A stretch of DNA of 64,000 nt from Lachnospiraceae bacterium. Lineage in GTDB: Bacteria; Bacillota; Clostridia; Lachnospirales; Lachnospiraceae. Below are positions 25,022-33,167 of this stretch, one piece after another. The stretch covers positions 1-64,000 of the forward strand of contig CAJTIU010000020.1 of assembly GCA_910576335.1 (NCBI GenBank), given 5' to 3'. Position 1 is the first letter of the stretch; each line of letters opens with the position of its first letter. The position numbers and the translations under genes were made by a program. The notes under the pieces are model-generated. The model saw only the letters and a list, made by a program, of their open reading frames with translations, ran no database searches and was not told the DNA's origin.

Positions 25022-25146
25022 GGAACTGAACTTCCAGAAGGTTCCGAGCTTTATGTATGTCACGGCGGCGGTCATTGTATGTGGCTTGAGCCTGACTATT
25101 ACAAGAAGGTGCGTGAAACCCACCTGAGCTTTCTTGAGAGGGACTA
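25022..25146 (+). pseudogene. C-terminal remnant of an alpha/beta-hydrolase
   Basis: The frame encodes GSELYVCHGGGHCMWLEPD and then YYKKVRETHLSFLERD before TAA. The GGGHCMW segment matches the region of the catalytic His near the end of alpha/beta-hydrolases, and the last helix follows. Everything before it is missing. It ends 31 nt before lrgA. Confidence 0.6.
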
Positions 25147-25177
25147 ATGCATCTGCATTTGCAAAGGGGGCAATGAA

Positions 25178-25543
25178 ATGAGATATATTAAACAACTGTT
25201 GATTATACTTGCGATCACATGTATCGGTGAGATTCTGAAGTATTTTATTCCTCTCCCGATTCCGGCAAGTATATATGGACTTGTGATCATGTTTATCTGT
25301 CTGGCGGCGGGTATCATTAAACTTGATCAAGTGAGGGAAACCGCTGAATTCCTTGTGGAAATTATGGCGATCATGTTTATTCCGCCTGCAGTAGGACTTA
25401 TAAGCTCCTGGGACCAGTTATCCAGCGTCCTTGTACCTTTTGCTGTAATTACGGTATTGTCAACATTCATCGTAATGATTATTACAGGAAAGACAGCCGA
25501 CTTCCTGCTTTCCAGAAAGAAGGGGGGATCTGCTGATGAATAG
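25178..25543 (+). CDS. lrgA: LrgA/CidA-family holin-like membrane protein
   Basis: This 121-residue protein has four predicted transmembrane helices and the family motif IPLPIPASIYGLVIMF-like region, followed by FIPPAVGLI. In staphylococci CidA/LrgA proteins modulate murein hydrolase export and lysis; later work in other bacteria links the pair to pyruvate or glycolate transport. ATG 25178 follows GGGGGC. Its 3' end overlaps lrgB by 8 nt, so the two are translated together. Confidence 0.9.
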   Translation: MRYIKQLLIILAITCIGEILKYFIPLPIPASIYGLVIMFICLAAGIIKLDQVRETAEFLVEIMAIMFIPPAVGLISSWDQLSSVLVPFAVITVLSTFIVMIITGKTADFLLSRKKGGSADE

Positions 25544-26228
25544 TATTTTCGCCGAATCTGCTACAATTGGGATTGTGATCAGTCTTTTAGCATATGAATT
25601 TGGTGTATTACTGAAAAACAAATTCAAGTTTGGGATTTTTAATCCACTGATGATTGCGATTGTACTGACAATTGTCTTTCTAGTCGTATTCAATGTGGAT
25701 TATGATACCTACAATTCGAGTGCGAAATATCTGAATTATTTACTGACGCCGGCAACCGTGAGTCTTGCCATCCCGCTTTACCAGAAGCTGGATCTCTTAA
25801 AGAAGAATCTATGGCCGATTCTTGGCTCCATCTTTATCGGCGCCCTGGCAAGCGTGTGCAGCGTCCTGGCCATGTCAGTCTTATTCAGGCTGACTCATGA
25901 AGAATATGTGACGCTCCTTCCCAAGTCAATCACAACAGCGGTTGGGATGGTTGTTTCTTCTGAGCTGGGCGGCTACACAGCAATTACAACAGCTATTATT
26001 ATCATCACTGGCGTGTTAGGAAATATGACGGCAGAATTTATCTGCAAAGTCGCGCGGATTAAAAACCCGGTTTCCAAAGGCCTTGCCATTGGTACTGCCT
26101 CACATGCAATCGGTACCTCAAAAGCCATGCAGATTGGAAAGACAGAAGGCGCTATGAGCGGACTCTCGGTCGCAGTAGCAGGCGTGTATACGGTTATACT
26201 GGCTTCTGTATTCGCAATGTTTTATTAA
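25536..26228 (+). CDS. lrgB: LrgB/CidB-family membrane protein
   Basis: This 230-residue integral membrane protein has about six helices. Motifs of the LrgB family are present: FNPLMIAI, YLLTPATVSLAIPLY, LLPKSITTAVGM and GTASHAIGTSKA. It is the partner of LrgA and is encoded with an 8-nt overlap. No LytSR-type regulator is adjacent, unlike the staphylococcal locus. A strong terminator follows, so lrgAB is a two-gene unit. Confidence 0.93.
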   Translation: MNSIFAESATIGIVISLLAYEFGVLLKNKFKFGIFNPLMIAIVLTIVFLVVFNVDYDTYNSSAKYLNYLLTPATVSLAIPLYQKLDLLKKNLWPILGSIFIGALASVCSVLAMSVLFRLTHEEYVTLLPKSITTAVGMVVSSELGGYTAITTAIIIITGVLGNMTAEFICKVARIKNPVSKGLAIGTASHAIGTSKAMQIGKTEGAMSGLSVAVAGVYTVILASVFAMFY

Positions 26229-26235
26229 ATGCACA

Positions 26236-26279
26236 ATCCCCCACAGGAGAGGCAAGCAGCTCCTGCGGGGGATGTTTTA
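26236..26279 (+). terminator. Terminator of lrgAB
   Basis: ATCCCCCACAGGAG pairs with CTCCTGCGGGGGAT (one internal A-C mismatch) and is followed by GTTTTATA. It is 8 nt after the lrgB stop. Confidence 0.85.
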
Positions 26280-26379
26280 TATAATTCCATAGTGTGAGAG
26301 TCAACCCCATAACAAAGAATTTCCAACTGTGCGGTTGGATGCCCTTTAATCATCCAACCCATTTAAAAGGCGCTTTCTC

Positions 26380-27495
26380 TCAGCTCCCGAACTGGCAGAC
26401 CACCGTAGTCCCCTCTTCCTTCACTGACCGGTAAACAAGCCTCCACCCATGCACCTTCGCGATCTCCTGGCAGACAGAAATCCCATACCCATGCCTGCCG
26501 CCCCGCCCGTTTTGCAGCTCCTGCCCCCGGTTAAGCGCCCTCACAGTCCCCGCATCCAGCGTCTCCCCGTCGTTCCAGACCTTAATTCCAACCTCATCCA
26601 CAGTAACTCTCACCTGCTGTCCGGCGTTAACGGCGTTAGCCGTCAGATTTTCAAGAAGGCATCTGACCAAAGTCGCATCCCCATCCACAGCCTCCGCCTG
26701 ACAGACTGTCTCCACGCCCGGATACTTCTCCTTCAATTCGCCGAGCACCTTTCCCACACGAATCCTCTCCATACGGATTGACCCTTTCCTTACATTTCCC
26801 ATAATCAGAAGCTTCTCCGTGATATCCTCGAGGCTCCTGGCGCTCTCCACAATCTGCTGCGCAGCATAGAATTGATCCTCCTCTGTAAGTCCTCCCATCA
26901 TCATATATTCCGCATAGCCCCGAATTCCGGTAAGCGGCGTGCGAAGCTCATGGGCAATCTGATTCACAGGCCGGTTAATCCGGCGCATCGTATAGTAAAG
27001 AAACAGACCCAGCACTGCTGCAAATAAAAATCCGCCCCCGCAGAAAATCCACATCCGCCTCGCCTGCGGCTGCGACAGCCCCTCCAGGTTCTCCGCATAC
27101 ATCACCTCTATCACGGCATCCTCCACATTCCGCTCCTCCCTTATAACAAGATAATCTATTCCTTTCCAGTTCTGAATTTCCACCGGTCCGTCTGCCCTGT
27201 CCCCTTTTTGGAATGAGTCTGCCGCTATGTATGTATTCATCCGGATTCTGATCCGTACGCCCTGGGTCAGGAATCTCTCTGCCATGCGGTTCATCCCCAT
27301 GGAGATACGGCTGATCTCTTCCTCCTTAAGCCCCTCCGCCAGGTCGCAGATACTCTTCTCACTGTTCCTTGCCCGCTCCACCCACAGTTCCATTTCATTT
27401 TTGGAAATATAAGCATCCAAAAGCAGCAGTCCTCCATAAATAACCAGTAAAAGCAGCAGATAAACTGCCAAAAAATTCTTCTTCCACAGCTGCAT
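26380..27495 (-). CDS. Sensor histidine kinase (HisKA type)
   Basis: This 371-residue membrane kinase has an N-terminal transmembrane helix (about 8-28), an extracellular sensor of about 125 residues and a second helix (about 150-170, GGGFLFAAVLGLFLYY). It then has the phosphoacceptor H-box QIAHELRTPLTGIRGYAEY and an ATPase domain with LLENLTANAVNAG (N box) and GRHGYGISVCQEIAKVHGW (G2). No HAMP domain is evident. It follows its response regulator by one base, so the pair is coupled. The stimulus is unknown. Confidence 0.92.
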   Translation of the reverse strand: MQLWKKNFLAVYLLLLLVIYGGLLLLDAYISKNEMELWVERARNSEKSICDLAEGLKEEEISRISMGMNRMAERFLTQGVRIRIRMNTYIAADSFQKGDRADGPVEIQNWKGIDYLVIREERNVEDAVIEVMYAENLEGLSQPQARRMWIFCGGGFLFAAVLGLFLYYTMRRINRPVNQIAHELRTPLTGIRGYAEYMMMGGLTEEDQFYAAQQIVESARSLEDITEKLLIMGNVRKGSIRMERIRVGKVLGELKEKYPGVETVCQAEAVDGDATLVRCLLENLTANAVNAGQQVRVTVDEVGIKVWNDGETLDAGTVRALNRGQELQNGRGGRHGYGISVCQEIAKVHGWRLVYRSVKEEGTTVVCQFGS

Positions 27496-27496
27496 C

Positions 27497-28156
27497 TCAC
27501 ACCTCCAGCCGATACCCGTATTTGAAAATCGTTCGGATATCCTTCTCCAGTCCCAGCTTCTGCCTCAGCCTCCGGATATGCACATCCACGGTACGGTCAT
27601 CCCCGTAAAAATCCATCCCCCAGGCAAGCTCCAAGAGCCGCTCCCTAGAGAGCGCAATATTCCGGTTCAGCAGCAGTACCTTAAGAAGCTCGTACTCCCG
27701 GTTCGTAAGCTCCACCGTCCTCCCCCCTCTCTTCACAACAGCGCCCGACAGATCTACCTCCACATCCCGGATGTAAAAAACATTCTGCTCTTTATGAAAG
27801 CGGCGCAGCACCACCTGTATCCGCGCCAACAGCTCCTCCACGGCAAACGGCTTAACAATATAATCCTCCGCCCCTCCTTTTAATCCCTTCACCCGGTCCG
27901 GAACCTCGTCCCTCGCGGTCACGCAGATTACGGGAATATCCGCATATTCTCCTGCCAGCCGCTTCATCAGTCCAAAGCCGTCCATGTCCGGCAGCCCGAT
28001 ATCCAAAAGAATCAGATCGATCCGTTTTCCCTCGAGCACAAAAAGGGCCTCCCGGCCTGAAAAAGCTGGAAACCCCTGATGTCCTGTCATGGAAAGTGTT
28101 CTTCGGATCAGCTCATTAATCCTTTTATCATCCTCCACAATCAATATATCTGCCAT
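27497..28156 (-). CDS. OmpR/PhoB-family response regulator
   Basis: This 219-residue protein has a receiver domain (DDKR acidic pocket; phospho-Asp in LILLDIGLPDMDG at about residue 52; Lys in VKPFAVEELLAR) and a winged-helix output domain (LTNREYELLKVLL, then RTVDVHIRRLRQKLG). It is encoded between a membrane protein gene (5 nt gap) and the histidine kinase. Together they form one operon of three genes that starts at 28746. Confidence 0.95.
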   Translation of the reverse strand: MADILIVEDDKRINELIRRTLSMTGHQGFPAFSGREALFVLEGKRIDLILLDIGLPDMDGFGLMKRLAGEYADIPVICVTARDEVPDRVKGLKGGAEDYIVKPFAVEELLARIQVVLRRFHKEQNVFYIRDVEVDLSGAVVKRGGRTVELTNREYELLKVLLLNRNIALSRERLLELAWGMDFYGDDRTVDVHIRRLRQKLGLEKDIRTIFKYGYRLEV

Positions 28157-28161
28157 AACCG

Positions 28162-28746
28162 TTATCCCTTTGGATGATCGGAGGTCTCATAAGCCTTCTC
28201 CCCGGTCTCTATAAGCTGCTCTGTCGTCAGATCGGACACCTTAGCCTGATCCGGATCAATCTCAAACTCTTCGCACATAGTCCTGATTACTTCCTCCCCC
28301 TCGCCAAATGCATAGATATCACTGATATATTCCTCCAGGGAGGAAAAGCCATCATGTGTATCCAGCTCTCTGCCCAGAAGCGGACAGTCTCCCATCTTTT
28401 TCCTAAGCCACAGGCTCTCCTCATAATTCCTCATCTCACGGGTCAGATCGCTCTCAAGAACTTTATCATAGTCAAGCTTATATTTATCGCACACCTCTTT
28501 CCCAATATCCTCGTCCACTACATCCTTATACAGACGTTCCCCGTACAGATTAGTGAGATCCCCCTGCGGTTCATATGGCGCCGGATTCCCCGTCTCATTT
28601 ATAAACTTCTTCTCTGCGGCTTCCACCACCGCCTTCTGCGCATTGTCCCTCGACCACTGGATTCCCATCCCCAGTCCTGCTGCCATGCACACCGCCATTG
28701 CCCCTGCTGTCAGTAAAATCCTGTACCTCTTCCATGCTCTGTTCAT
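28162..28746 (-). CDS. Membrane-anchored extracytoplasmic protein of unknown function
   Basis: This 194-residue protein has a single N-terminal transmembrane or signal segment (about residues 10-28, ILLTAGAMAVCMAAGLGMG) followed by a hydrophilic, acidic domain outside. There is no lipobox and no recognised family. It is the first gene of the operon with the two-component pair, which suggests that it is a sensor accessory or a target of the kinase. That link is inferred only from position. Confidence 0.7.
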   Translation of the reverse strand: MNRAWKRYRILLTAGAMAVCMAAGLGMGIQWSRDNAQKAVVEAAEKKFINETGNPAPYEPQGDLTNLYGERLYKDVVDEDIGKEVCDKYKLDYDKVLESDLTREMRNYEESLWLRKKMGDCPLLGRELDTHDGFSSLEEYISDIYAFGEGEEVIRTMCEEFEIDPDQAKVSDLTTEQLIETGEKAYETSDHPKG

Positions 28747-28820
28747 AATCTTCGCTCCTTTCTCACGGATACTTTGTTGTTACAGCATCATCATAACTCC
28801 CAGTTGTTACATAGTTATTA

Positions 28821-28881
28821 CGGGGACGGGGCATTTTTAAAAATGCCCCGTCCCCGATTGAAAATGACCTGTCCCCAATTA
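28821..28881. repeat. REP-like palindrome with third arm (copy e)
   Basis: The 36-bp palindrome CGGGGACGGGGCATTTTT/complement (28821-28856) is followed by an extra half-arm AAAATGACCTGTCCCCAATT (28861-28880). The same three-arm form occurs at 53282 and 58999. It lies 3' of the acetyltransferase gene. Confidence 0.9.
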
Positions 28882-29388
28882 ACGAACTGCCACATAACGG
28901 TCATGCGGCATATCCACGCCACGGTAATGCTTTGTCCAGCTATCCGTCATGGTCATACCATTTCGAATGGCTACATTCTGAGATGCTATATTCGTATCTC
29001 TGATAATGGAACAGACTTCTTTTGCATTCAGTGTCTCAAAGGCATATTGCTTACATGCCCTGGCTGCTTCCACTGCATATCCTTTATGCCAGAATCTCCG
29101 ATTAAAAAGGTATCCTATTTCAAGCACTTCTTCCTCTTTCCATGGCTGCATCGTGAGTCCGCATTGTCCGATCATTCCACCGGTTTCTTTTAAGATGACT
29201 GCCCACAGGCCGAATCCCCATTTCTGATAACGGCGGATTTGCCTGTCAAGCCATTCCTGCACCTCCGAATAGCTGAAAGCCCCTTCGTAAGCATACATGG
29301 TTTCCTGATCCTGCATGATTTTGCATAGAGATGTGAAATCAGACTGGCCCATTTCACGCAGACATAGTCTTTCTGTTTCAAGTATCAT
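28879..29388 (-). CDS. GNAT-family acetyltransferase (RimJ/RimL type)
   Basis: This 169-residue protein begins MILETERLCLREMGQSDF, the usual start of the RimJ/RimL-like branch, and has the acetyl-CoA loop region CGLTMQPWKEEEVLEIGYLFN and FWHKGYAVEAARACKQYAF. The C-terminal NVAIRNGM motif (N-x-x-S/A-x-x-x-x-x-G) is present. It uses acetyl-CoA to acetylate an amino group; the substrate (ribosomal protein N-terminus or a small molecule) is not predictable. Its last codons abut the extra arm of the REP element. Confidence 0.88.
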   Translation of the reverse strand: MILETERLCLREMGQSDFTSLCKIMQDQETMYAYEGAFSYSEVQEWLDRQIRRYQKWGFGLWAVILKETGGMIGQCGLTMQPWKEEEVLEIGYLFNRRFWHKGYAVEAARACKQYAFETLNAKEVCSIIRDTNIASQNVAIRNGMTMTDSWTKHYRGVDMPHDRYVAVR

Positions 29389-29580
29389 AAATCCTCTTAT
29401 CCTCCAATTCTGCCTCCGAACGCTTTGGCCTCTTGTACTGCATTACCCATCGCCACACCAATACCGCATATCTTTAACTACCAACTGCAGATCAGTCGTT
29501 GACCCGGAAGACTGCCGTCCCTGTCATGACTTCCATGATTGGATTCTACCACACTCCTACAGGGATTTCAACAACACCCT

Positions 29581-29651
29581 GAAATCCCATTCGCAGAGCG
29601 AATTTTAGATGGATTTGCGAATGTTCCTGTGAACGGAGTGTACAGTAACTA
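29581..29651. repeat. Half copy of the TTACTGTTCAC structured repeat
   Basis: AAATCCCATTCGCAGAGCG through GTGAACGGAGTGTACAGTAAC is nearly identical to the right half of the element at 7456-7590 (stem 2 plus end arm). The left half is missing. It occupies part of the 260-bp gap between the acetyltransferase gene and the next gene; nothing else is seen in that gap. Confidence 0.75.
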
Positions 29652-30104
29652 ATACTCAATGCGTATCTTTTCCTTCTCTCCATCTGGAAATGTGTATAAA
29701 AATACTGCCGCAGTATCCTTACACGCCCACAGAAACGGAATCGTACACTCAATTTCCAATCCAGAATCTCCAAACAGCCTCTCAATCAGCTCTACTTTAT
29801 CAAAGCATTTCCTCTCGTCTATATCCATGCTCTGTAACTGTTCCCCAAGCACCCGATACAGCCCCTCTTTTGTAATCGGATCCTCCAATATCTGCCGGAA
29901 CCGGAATTGACTGTTCGTAAAGCGATTTGTGTTGAGCACTCGGAGGAGGTATTCCGTCATCTGCTCCGGCATCACTTCCTCAATCCCTACCACCAGTTCC
30001 TCATTTCCATTCTCACGAATTTTAGAAATCAGGGAACCGATCACTCCGGGAAATACAACCACAAAATCAACTCCGCCATTGATACGAATTTTATATTCTT
30101 TCAC
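29649..30104 (-). CDS. Conserved-looking cytoplasmic protein of unknown function in an ABC transporter operon
   Basis: This 151-residue soluble protein begins MKEYKIRINGGVDFVVVFPG. No recognised motif is present, and it is acidic. Its ATG lies within the last 14 nt of the ABC permease gene, so translation is coupled to it. It is likely a transporter-associated accessory protein, an inference from position. Its stop codon touches the repeat at 29581. Confidence 0.6.
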   Translation of the reverse strand: MKEYKIRINGGVDFVVVFPGVIGSLISKIRENGNEELVVGIEEVMPEQMTEYLLRVLNTNRFTNSQFRFRQILEDPITKEGLYRVLGEQLQSMDIDERKCFDKVELIERLFGDSGLEIECTIPFLWACKDTAAVFLYTFPDGEKEKIRIEY

Positions 30105-32259
30105 CGTCTCGTTCTCTCCTTTTTTTCATAACTGCTGTTCCTGCGTCAAAGACCAGCATCTGCGATTTTCTAAAAGATGAACGGTAAAGAGTATACTGAT
30201 ATAGAACAACTATCAGACAGACTGCGATATTAAATCCGATCATCGGATATTCATTTGAAGAAATCACTCCGTCGTTCTGCCACAAAATCATTGTGTAATA
30301 AATGAACATTAAAATTGTCGCCGCTGCTGTCGGCAGAACAAATATCTTTTTTATCTGTTCTTTTAAAATCCGATTCAAATATTCCTGCCCGGCTCCCAAT
30401 TTCTTCACATCCATCAACACACGCTTACTTTTCACAGCAACTGTAATACTTCTAGTGTAACCAATCACCCCTGCCGATACCAGGCAGATCACCGATACAA
30501 AAACGAATATTAATAACAGCGTTGCATAAGTCAGCACAAAACTTCTCTCCAGAAGAGGAACGAACACCGGACTATATTTCCAGTCAACTTCGATCTCCGG
30601 GCGTTTGGGATAAAGTGTAGTCAGCCCGCCGTAATCATACCCGGCATCCACTCCCTCCCGATATTCATCATAGGCAGCCATCACGCGCATACTATCCGGC
30701 ACAGATTTACAATACCGTGCATACAATTCTTTAGAAAATGCATAAGTATCCCCCGCGTCTGAAACATTAAACAACACCTGCGTCATTTGAAACTTGTTGG
30801 ATAATCCTTTTTTTAACTCTGCAAAATCTTCATCGTTTAAAATATAACTTGCATTTCCATCCTGTCCCCGGTCATAAAAGAAACTGCTATATTCTACAGT
30901 TCCTGCAAAGATAAGTCCCTTTTTTATTCCTGTGTCCGTATTTTCCGCCATATCCAGATCTTCCGGTAAAAACCAATAATTTTCTGTATTATTTCTCCGA
31001 TTAACATACAAATAAGTCCCCGGTTCTACTTTCACTTCCATTCCTGTTGCTTCTGAGAACATGCCTGCACTGATAAAATTTTTGTAATAATCCTTTTCAC
31101 GGTATTCCTCCGTAAGCATACCTTCCTCATCATAATTCTCTCTTGCCACACCGCTGCCAAGCAGACGTGCAATTTCTACTTCCCGGTAATCGGTGATTTC
31201 CACACCATACGCTGCAGCAATAGACTTTACATCTTGCATCGTTAATCGATCCGCATCTCCGAGATAACGATAGGACATATCATTATCCTCACTTGCTGCA
31301 ATCGTTGCTCCCTGAATATAGTTTGTTGCAGAGTAGAATATCGCAAAGAATGCTCCTGCCAAAAGGAGCGTGCTAATCAGCATGTTGCGCACAACGGATA
31401 CTCCCTGAAATTTCAACATCCCAAACGAGATCAAATTCTTGTAGTATTTCTGCGGATTTTTTCCTCGTTTGTGAACTGCAACCGAATACACCATGATCTT
31501 GTACAGGCCGATCAATACCAAAATGTAAAAAACATAAGTAAAACTGCCAAGTACCCTTTTAAAAATCGTACTGATTATAGATGGAACAATCAGTCCTCCC
31601 AATATTCCCAGTGCAATCAAAATCAAACCTGTAACCAGGTATTTACCATCAACATTTTTCTTGATCGGCTCTGTTCTTCGCTCCTCAGTTAAAATCTCAA
31701 TCAGATTTGCCCGTTTCAAAAATCTGGCCGTCATTCCCATGATCATAACAGATACTGTTAATACGAACACAACCGATCCGGCTAAGCCAGGCAGGGATAG
31801 ACGAAACCCATCTCCTTCTGCACTCTGGATCAAATACTCATAAAGTTTTCCAAAACCAAATGCCATCATACCGCCAATGAAAATACTAACCACAGATAGC
31901 TGCCCAATAAGCAGGAGCATCTCTTTCATTATAGTTTTTGAAAGCCTGCCTTTCGCTGTTCCAAGCGCCATGAGGATACCGACCTCCCGGCTCTTAAACC
32001 GAAGAAACAGCCCCGCTGCATAAATGGTAAACAGTACGCATCCCGTTACGGCTACTGCATATACCATGTACAACATTTTTCTGGAATCTCCGCCGGACGG
32101 CAGTCTGCTCTGTACAAACGGGCTCAGCATGAAAAACGTCAGGGCTGACACCAATAATACAGACAGAGAAAAGCACAGACTGAATTGTTTGTAGTTTCCC
32201 TTATTATATTTTTTAAGTTTGTTTAGCACATTAAGCAGCGTCATCTTTCTCACCACCAT
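30091..32259 (-). CDS. FtsX-like ABC transporter permease (BceB/VraG type)
   Basis: This 722-residue membrane protein has about ten helices in the BceB pattern: a first helix, then three, a pair around position 280-310 (NMLISTLLLAGAFFAIFY), a large extracellular domain (about 320-570) and three final helices. Two FtsX core regions are seen (VLFTIYAAGLFLRFKSREVGILMALG at the first). (That stretch is 26 residues; key part KSREVGILMALG.) Such permeases handle antimicrobial peptides or act as sensors with kinases. It overlaps its ATPase gene by 29 nt. Confidence 0.9.
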   Translation of the reverse strand: MVVRKMTLLNVLNKLKKYNKGNYKQFSLCFSLSVLLVSALTFFMLSPFVQSRLPSGGDSRKMLYMVYAVAVTGCVLFTIYAAGLFLRFKSREVGILMALGTAKGRLSKTIMKEMLLLIGQLSVVSIFIGGMMAFGFGKLYEYLIQSAEGDGFRLSLPGLAGSVVFVLTVSVMIMGMTARFLKRANLIEILTEERRTEPIKKNVDGKYLVTGLILIALGILGGLIVPSIISTIFKRVLGSFTYVFYILVLIGLYKIMVYSVAVHKRGKNPQKYYKNLISFGMLKFQGVSVVRNMLISTLLLAGAFFAIFYSATNYIQGATIAASEDNDMSYRYLGDADRLTMQDVKSIAAAYGVEITDYREVEIARLLGSGVARENYDEEGMLTEEYREKDYYKNFISAGMFSEATGMEVKVEPGTYLYVNRRNNTENYWFLPEDLDMAENTDTGIKKGLIFAGTVEYSSFFYDRGQDGNASYILNDEDFAELKKGLSNKFQMTQVLFNVSDAGDTYAFSKELYARYCKSVPDSMRVMAAYDEYREGVDAGYDYGGLTTLYPKRPEIEVDWKYSPVFVPLLERSFVLTYATLLLIFVFVSVICLVSAGVIGYTRSITVAVKSKRVLMDVKKLGAGQEYLNRILKEQIKKIFVLPTAAATILMFIYYTMILWQNDGVISSNEYPMIGFNIAVCLIVVLYQYTLYRSSFRKSQMLVFDAGTAVMKKRRERDGERI

Positions 32260-32989
32260 TCAATTTCCTTAATACATCCAGAAGATCTTCCAAAAATGCT
32301 TTCCTGTTTCCATTGTTCGTCAGTTCTGAATGAACTTTTCCATCTTTCATCATAATCACACGGTCACAGTAACTTGCGGAAAATGTATCGTGCGTTACCA
32401 TCAGTGTCGTTGCTCCCAGAGTTTTTTTCGCCTCAATAAATGCCTGAATAACCGCCTCACTGGATCGGCTGTCTAAGTTTCCGGTAGGCTCATCGGCAAG
32501 GATCGCAAGTGGATCGTTCATAAGAGAACGCGCTACCGCCGCCCTCTGTTTCTGGCCGCCGGAAATCTCTGCCGGATATTTATCTGCTATATGTTCAATG
32601 CCAAACAGCCGCAGAAGTTTTCCTGCTTTTTTCTCCATCAACTTATAATCCTCGCCGCGGATCACCTTTGGCACACACACATTCTCAAACACGGTGAGAC
32701 CATCAAGCAGCATAAAATCCTGAAATACAAAACCTAACTGCTCATTCCTCACTTTCGCAATTTCCTCTTCACTTAATCTGGAAAGACAGATACCATTCAG
32801 GGTGATCTCACCCTTATCGTAGGGATGAAAACAGGAAATGCAGTTGAGCATGGTTGTCTTTCCACTTCCGGATGCCCCCATAACCGCCGCAAACTCTCCC
32901 TCTTTCACCTCAAAGCAGACGTCCTTTAACACCTCATAGGTTATCCTTCCTGTTTTGTAGCTTTTAAATAAATGTTCGACTTTTAACAT
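32231..32989 (-). CDS. ABC transporter ATP-binding protein (BceA/LolD type)
   Basis: This 252-residue ATPase has Walker A GASGSGKTTMLN, Q-loop VFQDFML, signature EISGGQKQRAAVARS, Walker B LAILADEPTGNLDS and the H-loop VTHD. The group serves FtsX-like permeases in peptide export, resistance or signalling. GAGGAGGAAC precedes ATG 32989. It is the first gene of the transporter operon, under a promoter with LytTR-type direct repeats. Confidence 0.94.
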   Translation of the reverse strand: MLKVEHLFKSYKTGRITYEVLKDVCFEVKEGEFAAVMGASGSGKTTMLNCISCFHPYDKGEITLNGICLSRLSEEEIAKVRNEQLGFVFQDFMLLDGLTVFENVCVPKVIRGEDYKLMEKKAGKLLRLFGIEHIADKYPAEISGGQKQRAAVARSLMNDPLAILADEPTGNLDSRSSEAVIQAFIEAKKTLGATTLMVTHDTFSASYCDRVIMMKDGKVHSELTNNGNRKAFLEDLLDVLRKLNGGEKDDAA

Positions 32990-33021
32990 AAAAGTTCCTC
33001 CTCTTGTTTCTTGATATGATT

Positions 33022-33090
33022 AGGATACTTCAGTGAAAATTTTTTTCAATATGCGCTGCCTAAACTAATATAGCAACAGCCTAAACTAAT
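33022..33090 (-). promoter_or_regulatory. Promoter of the ABC operon with tandem LytTR-type operators
   Basis: On the minus strand TTGAAA (33049-33044), a 16-nt spacer and TATCCT (33027-33022) form the promoter. Upstream, the 12-bp sequence ATTAGTTTAGGC occurs twice (33090-33079 and 33069-33058), exactly 21 bp apart. Two direct repeats one 21-bp period apart just upstream of a -35 are the known layout of LytTR regulator sites. A LytTR regulator gene lies 2.8 kb upstream. Confidence 0.7.
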
Positions 33091-33167
33091 CAAAAATCAC
33101 ATAACAAGCGGTTGATATCAATGCAAAAAGCCACAAGATCTTTCTTATCTCATGGCTTTCACTCATC

